Source: NORP240 sp038134485
Lineage (GTDB): Bacteria; Pseudomonadota; Gammaproteobacteria; Pseudomonadales; Pseudohongiellaceae
Reading direction: 5' to 3'
Assembly: GCA_038134485.1 (NCBI GenBank)
Contig: JAYPVG010000003.1
Location: forward strand, 62,001-126,000
Length of the DNA stretch: 64,000 nt
The notes under the pieces were generated by a model. That model did not search any database, was not told where the DNA came from, and saw nothing but the letters and a program-made list of their open reading frames with translations. Positions 51,791-60,715 of this stretch are shown here, one piece after another. The number at the start of each line of letters is the position of its first letter. Position 1 is the stretch's first letter. Made by a program: the position numbers and the translations under genes.

Positions 51791-53278
51791 CTAGTCTTCT
51801 TGATGCTGGGGCCGCATATGCGGAAACAGCAACACATCGCGAATGGAAGGTGAATTGGTAAAGAGCATTACCAGACGATCTACCCCTATGCCCTCGCCTG
51901 CAGTTGGCGGCATACCGTATTCAAGCGCAGTGATATAGTCATCGTCAAAATGCATCGCTTCATCGTCGCCGGCATTTTTACGCTCCACCTGTGCATGAAA
52001 TCTTTGCGCCTGATCTTCAGCGTCGTTAAGTTCGGAAAATCCATTGGCCAACTCCCGCCCCCCGATAATCAGCTCGAACCGGTCAGCGACTTCGGGATTG
52101 TCATCGTTTCTCCTTGAAAGCGGCGATACTTCTGTTGGGTAAGCAGTAATGAAAGTGGGCTGGTCAAGCTTGTCCTCGACTACTTCTTCAAAAATTTCCA
52201 TAACGATCTTGCCGACACCCATCGAGTCGTCAACATCAATTCCAAGGCGCCTGGCCGCAGCGACGGCCTTGTCTCTGTTCTCCAGGTCTTCATCACTGAC
52301 ATCAGAACAATGTTGCAAAATTGCTTCACGAACAGTCAGTCTGGCGAAAGGTCTGGAAAAATCATACTCGGAACCTTGATAGCTAATTGATGGACTGCCT
52401 ATAACCTCTATTGCAAGTCGCCGGAACAGGTCTTCTGTCAAATCCATTAATTCATGATAATCAGCATATGCCCAATAAAATTCCAGCATGGTGAATTCCG
52501 GATTGTGGCGTGTGGACAAACCTTCGTTACGAAAACTCCGGTTAATCTCAAAAACCCGCTCAAACCCTCCGACAGTGAGCCGCTTTAGAAACAACTCGGG
52601 CGCCACCCGCAGATACATCTCCTGATCAAGAGCGTTATGGTGGGTAATAAACGGCTTGGCGGTAGCACCACCAGGTATCACGTGCATCATAGGGGTTTCC
52701 ACTTCCATGAATCCGAGTTCCGAAAAATACTCTCGCATGAAGGTAACGATTTTGGAGCGGGTAACAAATACCGAACGCGACTGCTCATTGACGATAAGGT
52801 CCAGGTATCGTTGCCGATATCGAACCTCTGTATCGGTCAGGCCTTTGTACTTGTCAGGTAAGGGCCGCAGGGATTTGGTCAACAGCCTGAACGTAGCCAC
52901 CCTGATAGTTAACTCGCCCTTACCGGTACGAAATACCGATCCACTTGCTCCAACGATATCGCCCAGATCCAGTAGTTTGAGTTCTTCTGCCTGATCTTCT
53001 GGCAAAGTCTTGTTACTCATGTAAACCTGAACTGGCCCGCTCTCATCCTGAATGACCACAAAGGGACCGCGCATTCTGATCACCCTGCCGGCAACCCTCA
53101 CCAGGTGTTCAGTTTCTTCCAGTTGCTCTCGAGTCTGGTTCCCGAACTTGCGATCCAGATCAGCCGCTAGAATGTCGCGCCGGAAATCGTTGGGAAAGGC
53201 ATTACGTTGTTCTCTTATGCGGGTGAGTTTTTCGCGCCGCAGAGAAATAATCTGATTGTCGTCCAGGTGTTCGCTCAT
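51791..53278 (-). CDS. lysS: Lysyl-tRNA synthetase (class II)
   Basis: 495 residues. The N-terminal OB-fold anticodon-binding domain covers about 60-170 (RVAGRVIRMRGPFVVIQDESG in part). The class II catalytic domain follows: RYRQRYLDLIVN (motif 1 region), FRNEGLSTRHNPEFTMLEFY (motif 2) and GIGVDRLVMLFT (motif 3). Ung lies downstream and prfB 9 bases upstream, the familiar prfB-lysS order of E. coli, so co-transcription is likely. Confidence 0.98.
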   Translation of the reverse strand: MSEHLDDNQIISLRREKLTRIREQRNAFPNDFRRDILAADLDRKFGNQTREQLEETEHLVRVAGRVIRMRGPFVVIQDESGPVQVYMSNKTLPEDQAEELKLLDLGDIVGASGSVFRTGKGELTIRVATFRLLTKSLRPLPDKYKGLTDTEVRYRQRYLDLIVNEQSRSVFVTRSKIVTFMREYFSELGFMEVETPMMHVIPGGATAKPFITHHNALDQEMYLRVAPELFLKRLTVGGFERVFEINRSFRNEGLSTRHNPEFTMLEFYWAYADYHELMDLTEDLFRRLAIEVIGSPSISYQGSEYDFSRPFARLTVREAILQHCSDVSDEDLENRDKAVAAARRLGIDVDDSMGVGKIVMEIFEEVVEDKLDQPTFITAYPTEVSPLSRRNDDNPEVADRFELIIGGRELANGFSELNDAEDQAQRFHAQVERKNAGDDEAMHFDDDYITALEYGMPPTAGEGIGVDRLVMLFTNSPSIRDVLLFPHMRPQHQED

Positions 53279-53287
53279 ACTTGCTGC

Positions 53288-54383
53288 CTACAGTCCCATT
53301 TTTAAACTGGCTTCGATGAATTTATCAAGACTGCCGTCCAGTACAGCCCCTGTATTGGTATCTTCCACACCGGTGCGCAAATCCTTGATCCTGGACTGAT
53401 CAAGCACATAAGAGCGAATCTGGCTACCCCAACCGATATCCGCCTTGGAATCTTCGATCGACTGCATGTCTTCCTTTCGCTTGAGCTCTTCCATTTCATA
53501 GAGCTTTGCCTTCAACTGCTTGATCGCCATCTCCTTGTTCTTGTGCTGAGACCTCTGACTCTGACACTGGACTACGATACCGCTGGGTTCGTGGGTTAAG
53601 CGAATGGCAGAGTCCGTTTTATTCACGTGCTGTCCGCCAGCGCCGCTGGAACGATAAGTGTCGACGCGTACGTCGGACATATCCAGATCTATCTCGATAT
53701 CATCTTTTACTTCCGGTGAGACGAACACGGATGCGAAGGACGTGTGTCGACGATTTCCCGAGTCAAATGGCGACTTGCGAACCAGTCTGTGTACTCCGGT
53801 TTCTGTCCTCAGCCATCCGAAAGCAAATTCTCCGCGCAGATAAATGGTGGCGCTTTTAACACCCGCCACATCACCGGCAGATACCTCTATAAGCTCTACA
53901 TCAAACCCCTTGTCTTCCCCCCATCTGAGATACATACGCAACAGCATTTCGGCCCAATCCTGAGCCTCAGTGCCACCAGAGCCCGCCTGAACGTCAAGAT
54001 AAGCGTTTGCTCCATCCATTGCACCCGCGAACATGCGCCGGAATTCCAAATTTTCCAGACGACCGCCAAGTTCCCCAAGGTCCTTCGCGGCTTCCTGCAA
54101 TAACTCCTGGTCGTTTTCTTCCGCAGCCAGTACCAGCAATTCCTCCGTATCGTTCAATCCGGAATCTAGCGCCTCAATCGTCTCAACTACTATTTCAAGA
54201 GCAGAGCGCTCTTTCCCCAGGGCCTGAGCCCTATCCGGGTCATCCCACACCGAGGCCTCCGCAAGTTCCAATTCGACCTCCGCAAGTCGTTCTTTCTTAA
54301 AATCGAAGTCAAAGAAACCCCCGTAAGGTATCGGTTCGTTGCCGGAGCGTTTTTAGCGTTGCCAGTAGTGCATTAATTTCCAT
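53288..54383 (-). CDS. prfB: Peptide chain release factor 2, made by programmed +1 frameshift
   Basis: Two frames joined by a +1 shift: codons 1-24 from ATG 54383 (AAAGGAT upstream) run into an in-frame TGA at 54309-54311, and the ribosome slips on CTT_T to resume at GAC (54310). The slip site CGGGGG TTT CTT TGA C keeps the internal Shine-Dalgarno and CTT-TGA-C of E. coli prfB. The product is about 364 residues (E. coli 365). RF2 hallmarks are the stop-codon-recognition SPF in VRKSPFDSG, RRHTSFASV, and the catalytic GGQ in SSGAGGQHVNKTDSA. RF2 itself reads TGA, so low RF2 raises frameshifting and its own synthesis (autoregulation). lysS follows after 9 bases. Confidence 0.97.
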
Positions 54384-54617
54384 CTGAAGAATCCTTTAAC
54401 GTCTGACCCAATCTGCTCGACAGCCTGCAGACCAAAGGCAAAACAAGGCGGCATTTTACCGTAATGATCGCCAGAATCTACTGCCTCGGGGGCGGACGCC
54501 GAGTAGATCGTGGAATTCACAGATGACTGAACTAACTCATCAACCATCAGTCAAGGAGCCCGCTGCAGATATGATAGAGTAATAGCCTCGAATATATCAT
54601 GGTAAGGTAAACCGACT

Positions 54618-56657
54618 TTGTCAGATATTGAAAACGCCGACTTGGAATGGCTTGCCAATGGTACGCCACGCTCCAGACAGTTCGACGATATATACTTTTC
54701 CAGCGAAGGCGGGCCCGAAGAAAGCGAGCATGTCTATATTCGAGGCAACGATCTTGAGACACGCTGGAGGAAAACTACCGCGGGCGATCGTCCGTTTGTG
54801 ATTGCCGAACTGGGTTTTGGCACCGGCCTCAATTTTCTGCTTTGCCAGCGCCTGCTGGACAACATCGCAAATGCCAATCTGAATTTACATTACGTAGCGT
54901 TCGAGAAGCATCCACTTACCATTGCTGATATCGGCAGGGCACATTCACTCTGGCCCCAATTGAAGAAATATAGCACTCTCCTGCGACAGCAGATCATTGA
55001 TCATACCTGCGGACTGCACCGCTTTCATTTTGACAGCAAAGTAACCCTGGACCTGTATTTTGGTGAAGCCCTGACAGGAATGTCGGATCTGTTTTCTGAG
55101 AGGACCGAGGGGGTCGACTGCTGGTTCATGGATGGATTTTCTCCAGCAAAAAATCCAGCGCTGTGGAATGCCGACATGATGAATACTATGTGGCAGTACA
55201 GCAAAACCAACGCGACGGCCAGCACCTACAGCGTCGCCGGGCAAACTCGCCGTTCGCTCCAGAATGCCGGATTCACGATTGATCGGCTCCCGGGTTTCGG
55301 CAACAAGCGCGAGATGTTGGTAGCACACAAAAAAAATATCGGTCTTAAACGCGAAGCCAGCCAGTTTACAAATCCGACAAGTCGCCCAGCATGGTTCATA
55401 ACTAAATGCGCAAGATATTCTCACAGACGGGCGATAATCATTGGTGCTGGATTGGCAGGCTGCAGTACGGCCTATGCTCTGACTCAAAAAGGGTGGCACG
55501 TGACACTTATTGAGTCAGCCCCGAATATTGCCGCAGGCGCATCCGGAAATCCTCAGGCAATTCTGCAGCCACGTCTGTCCGCAGAAATCTCATCTCAGTC
55601 AATGTATTACCTTCATGCTCTGTTATATGCGAGCAGACAATTTAACCAGATACAGAAACAAACCGACATCGGCTGGCACCCCGACGGCATCATTCGTACT
55701 CCTGAGCGTGTGACGCGAAGTGGTTTATGGCAAAGAACTGCCCTTCCCTATGCTAGCCAGATTCTGACCCGCCTGACCGCTGAGCAGGCAAGTGAGCTTG
55801 CCGGAATATCGCTGGCCAGTGACGCAATTTTTCTTCCGCACGGCGGCTGGCTCCGACCTGCCCTCTTATGCCGGGCATACCTTGACGGTATCGCCAATGA
55901 TCAACTCCACCTGATTTGCGGGCAGTCTGCGGACACAATCAATCATGACAAGGGTTACTGGCAGATTATCAATAATTCCGGAGTCATAGCCTCAGCCCCG
56001 GTGGTCATCCTGTGTAATAGTTACCGGCTGAACACGTTCCCGCAAACCAGCTATATACCGTTGACTCCCGTTAGAGGCCAGATGACCATCACGATGGACA
56101 ATTCCCGCAGCAGCGCGTTGAAACGACCGCTGGTCGCAGGCAAGTACCTCTGTCCGGCAGACTTCGCACACCACAGCATCGGCGCGACTTATCAAAGTGG
56201 GAATACCGACACTTCCGTAAAAGCGGAAGATGATGACGAGAATATAGCAGGAATAGGTAACGCCTTTCCCGCAACGACGCAATTGGGACTCTCCGCCGTT
56301 GGAGCCAGAGCATCAATCCGTTGTAATGCCATAGACTATTTCCCCGTTGTTGGCGCAGTGCCTGATTACGAAGACTTTATATCCGTATTCGGCGCTCTGG
56401 GGCGAAATGCAGATGCACAAATCAAACAGCATGCCAGATATCAGCCTGGTCTCTATCTCAACACCGGGCATGGCTCCTATGGACTTACAAGCTGTCCTCT
56501 TGCCAGCGAATACCTCGCCAGTCTTATAACTTGCGAAAGTATACCGGTAACGAATGCAATAGCCGACAGCCTCAGCCCAGCGAGATTTATTATCAGGGAA
56601 TTAAAACGGCAGCGAGTCCCGGTCAATGCGCAGAAATCTATCAGGAATTTGGACTAG
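54618..56657 (+). CDS. mnmC: Bifunctional tRNA wobble-uridine modification enzyme MnmC
   Basis: 679 residues. The N-terminal methyltransferase domain (about 1-245) has the SAM loop IAELGFGTGLNFL, DCWFMDGFSPAKNPALW and STYSVAGQTRRSL. The C-terminal FAD oxidoreductase (about 265-650) has IIIGAGLAGCSTAYAL and ASGNPQAILQPRLS. It converts cmnm5(s2)U34 to nm5(s2)U and then methylates it to mnm5(s2)U, after MnmEG. The start is a TTG at 54618; the nearby ATG runs into a stop after three codons. It ends in a CTAG shared with the M18 gene stop. Confidence 0.95.
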   Translation: MSDIENADLEWLANGTPRSRQFDDIYFSSEGGPEESEHVYIRGNDLETRWRKTTAGDRPFVIAELGFGTGLNFLLCQRLLDNIANANLNLHYVAFEKHPLTIADIGRAHSLWPQLKKYSTLLRQQIIDHTCGLHRFHFDSKVTLDLYFGEALTGMSDLFSERTEGVDCWFMDGFSPAKNPALWNADMMNTMWQYSKTNATASTYSVAGQTRRSLQNAGFTIDRLPGFGNKREMLVAHKKNIGLKREASQFTNPTSRPAWFITKCARYSHRRAIIIGAGLAGCSTAYALTQKGWHVTLIESAPNIAAGASGNPQAILQPRLSAEISSQSMYYLHALLYASRQFNQIQKQTDIGWHPDGIIRTPERVTRSGLWQRTALPYASQILTRLTAEQASELAGISLASDAIFLPHGGWLRPALLCRAYLDGIANDQLHLICGQSADTINHDKGYWQIINNSGVIASAPVVILCNSYRLNTFPQTSYIPLTPVRGQMTITMDNSRSSALKRPLVAGKYLCPADFAHHSIGATYQSGNTDTSVKAEDDDENIAGIGNAFPATTQLGLSAVGARASIRCNAIDYFPVVGAVPDYEDFISVFGALGRNADAQIKQHARYQPGLYLNTGHGSYGLTSCPLASEYLASLITCESIPVTNAIADSLSPARFIIRELKRQRVPVNAQKSIRNLD

Positions 56658-57949
56658 CGGTCAAAAAATGCACGAACAACCCGGTAGAGCTGCTCTGCAT
56701 CCTCGGTTCCCGCCAATTCACGGATAGAGTGCATGGCAAATGTGGGTACACCCACATCGACGGTGGTGATGCCAGTTTCCGTAGCAGTTAATGGTCCGAT
56801 GGTGCTGCCACAGGCGAGATCACTTCGCATAACAAAAGACTGACAATTAACCCCCACTCGATTGCAATAATGGCGAAAGCGGGCTACCGACTCGGTGTTG
56901 CTGGCGTAGCGCTGATTGGCATTGATCTTGATAACTGGCCCACCATTCAACCTGGGACCGTGCGCAGGATCGTGAAAATCGGCGTAGTTTGGATGCACAC
57001 CATGAGCGTTGTCGATTGAAAGCAATAATGATTTTCTAAGCACTCTCTCAAACGCATCAATGGCAGTATTTTCCTGGCTTACCAGGCGCTGCAGAACGGA
57101 CTTGAGGAACGGTCCTTGCGCTCCCGAGGCTGATGCGCTGCCTACCTCTTCATGATCGTTGCAAACCATTATCGAGGTGCTATCGGCAGAAGCATCGAGC
57201 AGACCGCGCGTCATCAGATAACAACTGAGCAGGTTGTCAAGTCGTGCTCCAGCAATGAACTGGTCCCGCAATCCAATAATTGCGGGTGGCTGAGTGTCAT
57301 AAAAAAGCAGCTCATGGGAAAGTATTTTTTGAACGCCACTATGACCATTCTGTGCACGCAGAGTCGTCAGTAGAAATTCTTCAAAACTGTACGACTCTTC
57401 TTGATGCATGCAGGCCAATACAGGCGGCAGGTGCTTTTGCGCATCCACTCTTTTATTACTGTTAGCCTCTCTGTCAAGATGAATAGCGAGACTGGGTATA
57501 ATCGCAACGGGCCTGTGTAAATCAATGAGACAGGAATTAATCTCGTTATCATCGTCGAGAAACGACACTTTTCCGGCAAGTGACAGGTCTCGATCGAACC
57601 ATGGATTAAGCAGGGCGCCGCCATACACTTCTACTCCAAGCTGCAGATAACCGTTTGCGGTCCGCTCCGCAACGGGCTTTACTTTCAAGCAGGGACTGTC
57701 AGTATGGGCGCCGGTCAGGTGTGCGCCGGACTCCAAGAGCGGCTGCTGGCCGAGCCGAAAGGCGATAATGGCTCCATCACGACATACCAGATAGCTACCC
57801 CCCCGACGTAACTCCCAGCTCTCGCTTTCTTCAAGTCGCTGAAAACCTGCCGCCAACAATAGCCCAGCCATAGTCTCAGTGGCATGAAACGGAGTGGGCG
57901 ACTGCTGAATGAATGTCAGCAATCCTTCGTTAAAGGTCTGCCTGTCCAT
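56654..57949 (-). CDS. M18 family aminopeptidase
   Basis: 431 residues from ATG 57949. It is a dodecameric di-zinc aminopeptidase related to aspartyl aminopeptidase. Metal-site motifs are GAHTDSPCLKVKP, NDHEEVGSASASGAQG and MHSIRELAGTED, with ARLDNLLSCY and SIDNAHGVHPNY between. Pseudomonads annotate homologues as apeB. Which N-terminal residue is preferred is not readable. Convergent with mnmC (shared CTAG); the FKBP gene lies 38 bases upstream on the same strand. Confidence 0.94.
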   Translation of the reverse strand: MDRQTFNEGLLTFIQQSPTPFHATETMAGLLLAAGFQRLEESESWELRRGGSYLVCRDGAIIAFRLGQQPLLESGAHLTGAHTDSPCLKVKPVAERTANGYLQLGVEVYGGALLNPWFDRDLSLAGKVSFLDDDNEINSCLIDLHRPVAIIPSLAIHLDREANSNKRVDAQKHLPPVLACMHQEESYSFEEFLLTTLRAQNGHSGVQKILSHELLFYDTQPPAIIGLRDQFIAGARLDNLLSCYLMTRGLLDASADSTSIMVCNDHEEVGSASASGAQGPFLKSVLQRLVSQENTAIDAFERVLRKSLLLSIDNAHGVHPNYADFHDPAHGPRLNGGPVIKINANQRYASNTESVARFRHYCNRVGVNCQSFVMRSDLACGSTIGPLTATETGITTVDVGVPTFAMHSIRELAGTEDAEQLYRVVRAFFDR

Positions 57950-57987
57950 ACGTTGTTTCAAGCTCCAGCAGCAGTAGCTTCAAGCGC

Positions 57988-58686
57988 CTAACGTATTTCG
58001 AGCAATTCCACGTCAAAGATGAGCGTGGAAAACGGCGGAATAACGGGCGGAGACCCCGCTTCGCCGTAGGCCAGGTTGTAGGGAATGAATAGCCGCCACT
58101 TGTCACCAACCTTCATCAATTGCAAGGCTTCTGTCCAGCCAGCGATCACCTGATTTAACCCAAATTGTGCAGGTTCACCGCGATCCACCGAGCTGTCAAA
58201 TACTGAACCGTCGATAAAGGTTCCATGGTAATGCGCCAGCACGGCATCGCTTGCTGAGGGTGAGGGTGCCCCGTCGTCTCCCGATTCCAGCACCAGGTAT
58301 TGGAGGCCAGAGTCCAGCGCGACTACGCCTTCAGCCTGAGCGTTGGCAGCCATAAAGTTTTCGCCTTCCTGGCGCATCGAGTCTATCTGCGCCTGCTGCT
58401 CTGCCATCATGCGCTGCTGAAAAACTTGAATGGACGCAATAATTTCCTCATTGCTAAGCTGCGGTTCCCCGTTCACAGTATCGCGCATTCCAGCCACAAA
58501 AGTTTCGAAGTCAACATTGTCCAGCAATTGCTGCTGCAGCAAGCTCTGGCCAATATTCACCCCGATACTATAAGCGATCCGACTTTCTTCATCGTCGAGG
58601 GCCACATCTTGCCCGAAGCTGAAGCTCGCAAGACTTGTGGTGGTCACTGCAAGGGCGCAGATTTTCAATGATTTGACCATATTCAT
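57988..58686 (-). CDS. FKBP-type peptidyl-prolyl isomerase, exported (Mip/FklB-like)
   Basis: 232 residues. A signal peptide (about 1-26, ending SLASFSFG) is followed by a helical dimerisation domain (about 35-115, RIAYSIGVNIGQSL, FVAGMRDTVNG). The FKBP catalytic domain covers the C-terminal 115 residues: LAHYHGTFIDGSVFDSSVDRG, FGLNQVIAGWTEALQLMKVGDKWRLFIP in part, and LAYGEAG..IPPFSTLIFDVELLEI. The architecture matches Mip/FkpA, so it is a periplasmic folding factor. It is upstream of the M18 peptidase gene. A second ATG, two codons in, is possible. Confidence 0.94.
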   Translation of the reverse strand: MNMVKSLKICALAVTTTSLASFSFGQDVALDDEESRIAYSIGVNIGQSLLQQQLLDNVDFETFVAGMRDTVNGEPQLSNEEIIASIQVFQQRMMAEQQAQIDSMRQEGENFMAANAQAEGVVALDSGLQYLVLESGDDGAPSPSASDAVLAHYHGTFIDGSVFDSSVDRGEPAQFGLNQVIAGWTEALQLMKVGDKWRLFIPYNLAYGEAGSPPVIPPFSTLIFDVELLEIR

Positions 58687-58872
58687 TTTCCATTCCTTGC
58701 CCGCTGAACAGGCTTCCTGTTATTGCAATTCACACTGCTAGAGGCGGCATACTAACCGCCCTATCGGGTAATTGCCAGTCTTGTCGGCCTCCCTGAGCGC
58801 GCGCCTTTCGCTACTCAGACGCCGCGGTATAGGCTATGATCGACGGACTGTTGGCGCACTGGAAAATCTCCC

Positions 58873-59385
58873 TTGAAGCTCACTCTGCTAACCCCTTGGA
58901 TCACTATACTGCTGCTGAGCCTCGGCGGCTGTAACCGTCAGTTCGTAGTAACAGTAAACGATCAATCCCTCTATGACCCCCGGGTTCCTGCCGGGGTATT
59001 ACAACTTAACGATCCGGATTTGCAGGGCTGCGTAAATATTGCTTTGGTGCAGCAAAATATCGTTGATTCAGCAACCCTTGGAGTGCTGTCCTGTGCCTAC
59101 GCAAATGTCACTGACCTCCGAGGAATTGAACAATTTCAGAATCTGCGCTTCCTGGACCTGGCGGGCAATAATATAGCTGATCTGCAGCCACTCTCGTTCC
59201 TGCCGCAGTTAAGTGGTCTCAGCATTCCTGACAATCCACTTGATGACATTTCCCCGCTATTCGAAATGGATAGTCTCACCGCAGTGATTCTCTCCGGCAA
59301 CGTCAGGCTTTCCTGCGCACAGCTGGACCTTCTGGAACAGCGTCTGGGAGAAAATCTTACCCGTCCCGACAGTTGCGAGAACTAG
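58873..59385 (+). CDS. Leucine-rich-repeat lipoprotein
   Basis: 170 residues starting at a TTG (58873) with GGAAAAT upstream. A lipoprotein signal peptide ends in the lipobox LGGC (Cys20); the next residue is Asn, so outer-membrane sorting is expected. After about 65 residues come roughly three leucine-rich repeats of the bacterial internalin-like type (LRFLDLAGNNIADLQPL, LSGLSIPDNPLDDISPL, LTAVILSGN). A capping segment with a cysteine pair (LSCAQLDLLEQRL, SCEN) may close with a disulfide. It is a surface or periplasmic binding module of unknown ligand. It is divergent from the FKBP gene. Confidence 0.75.
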   Translation: MKLTLLTPWITILLLSLGGCNRQFVVTVNDQSLYDPRVPAGVLQLNDPDLQGCVNIALVQQNIVDSATLGVLSCAYANVTDLRGIEQFQNLRFLDLAGNNIADLQPLSFLPQLSGLSIPDNPLDDISPLFEMDSLTAVILSGNVRLSCAQLDLLEQRLGENLTRPDSCEN

Positions 59386-59488
59386 AATCACTCTCTGCGG
59401 GGTTTAATAAATCTCGATTTACTGATAGTTTCATCTGATGTAACTTCTTATTTACCGTGTATGATCATCGATACGGAATACACAGATT

Positions 59489-60121
59489 ATGGTTTTCGCT
59501 TCAGGACACAGCATCTTTTGGCGCCTTACTGACGAAGTAGGTAAGGAGGATGACCTTGTGAGTATCGTGCTTTCCAACGCAGGACGGCAAGAGATCGCTG
59601 AAGTCGAGATTGAAACCGATATCACCTCACCACCCATCGGAAATAACAGCCAGTCTGAATATCCGATGGACATTGAATGGGACAGGGGCGATCTTGATTT
59701 ATTTATTATTTTGCTGCGCAATTCACTGGATACAACAGGCGGGCTCGAAGGAATCGAACAGATCGAACTGGATTTGACCGACGAGTCTGTATTGCGAATT
59801 ATGCACATCGTCGCAGCTGCACGTTTTTCTGTCCCCTATACCGCAGATGACATAATCAAACAGCCAAGTACCAATTGCGGTGGCAGTGTTCAATTTCAAA
59901 TGGGTGAACAGATAAGCCTTGATACAATCGACGGCTTTAAGCCGGCCGTAATAGTGTCACTCGACGAAGACATCAGCTGCGTCCTGTTGGATCAGATTAC
60001 CGCGCCGAGTGGCGACAACATTCAATTGGATCAGCACGACCTGCTGGTAGTCCGCAAGGAGTGGGCTTTACCCGGCGATCTGACTACTACCCAGCCTGGC
60101 GCCTCAGATATCATTCACTAG
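59489..60121 (+). CDS. Uncharacterised acidic protein, family not recognised
   Basis: 210 residues, acidic, without signal peptide or membrane segment. I do not recognise a domain. The central block (MDIEWDRGDLDLFIILLRN, IELDLTDESVLRIMHIVAAA) looks mixed alpha/beta. The C-terminal half contains three near-repeated hydrophobic strands (VIVSLDEDISCVLLDQI, DLLVVRKEW). The frame is long, has balanced composition and lies in a region with no better frame, so it is likely real. The start ATG has only a weak GGAAT upstream. It lies 103 bases after the LRR lipoprotein gene and overlaps miaE by 18 bases tail to tail. Confidence 0.65.
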   Translation: MVFASGHSIFWRLTDEVGKEDDLVSIVLSNAGRQEIAEVEIETDITSPPIGNNSQSEYPMDIEWDRGDLDLFIILLRNSLDTTGGLEGIEQIELDLTDESVLRIMHIVAAARFSVPYTADDIIKQPSTNCGGSVQFQMGEQISLDTIDGFKPAVIVSLDEDISCVLLDQITAPSGDNIQLDQHDLLVVRKEWALPGDLTTTQPGASDIIH

Positions 60122-60715
60122 ACTAGGTATTCCGCTGTGGAATCGCAGCTGATTGTCTGTCGAAAGTATCAGATCTCTTTCCAGTTTTGAAAAATAGTCA
60201 ACCCGTTGCTGCAAATCGGATTCCGCATAGGCATGGGCGAGATTAAGGTAATCCTGAAAATGCCTCGACTCCGACTTGACTAACCCTCGATAGAGTTTAC
60301 CCAGGTGCTCCTCGAGATGCGGCGCCAGTTTTCGGAAGCGCTCACAGGAGCGGGCTTCAACAAGCGCTCCTATGATCAGAGTGTCAATCAAACCGTCCTG
60401 CTTTTGATAATCTATGTGCTGCCTGAGGCTACCCGCATAGCGCGAAGGACCTAAACGTCTGTAACGTATACCACGCTCTGTCATCACGTCCACTACCTGC
60501 TGAAAATGCAGTAGCTCTTCTCTTGCTAGACGAGACATCAGATTGAGCAGATCAGGCTTGTCGATGTGACGATGCAGGAGATTCATAGCAGTCGCCGCGG
60601 CTTTCTTCTCGCAGTTGGCATGATCTATAAGAAGGAGATCGAGATTTGCCAGCGCAGCCTTAAGCCAGGAATCCGGCGTTTCGCAGGGCAAAAAATTCGA
60701 TATCTCGACTGTCAT
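60104..60715 (-). CDS. miaE: tRNA 2-methylthio-N6-isopentenyladenosine hydroxylase
   Basis: 203 residues, a ferritin-like di-iron monooxygenase. It hydroxylates ms2i6A37 to ms2io6A37 in tRNAs reading UNN codons, using O2. The iron-ligand helices are seen as HANCEKKAAATAMNL, SRLAREELLHFQQV (ExxH), GALVEARSCERF and LVKSESRHFQDYL (ExxH), a four-helix arrangement. Its ATG overlaps the rmuC TAA by one base (TAATG), so translation is coupled. Its partners MiaA and MiaB are not in the window. Its 3' end overlaps the uncharacterised plus-strand gene. Confidence 0.95.
   Translation of the reverse strand: MTVEISNFLPCETPDSWLKAALANLDLLLIDHANCEKKAAATAMNLLHRHIDKPDLLNLMSRLAREELLHFQQVVDVMTERGIRYRRLGPSRYAGSLRQHIDYQKQDGLIDTLIIGALVEARSCERFRKLAPHLEEHLGKLYRGLVKSESRHFQDYLNLAHAYAESDLQQRVDYFSKLERDLILSTDNQLRFHSGIPSLVNDI

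Noticed and set aside
54353..54547. 64-codon minus-strand frame upstream of prfB
   Set aside because: Overlaps the first 24 codons of prfB in another frame and its leader; the RF2 reading explains the conservation.
54945..55499. 184-codon open frame on the minus strand
   Set aside because: Antisense to mnmC; composition unlike a real protein.
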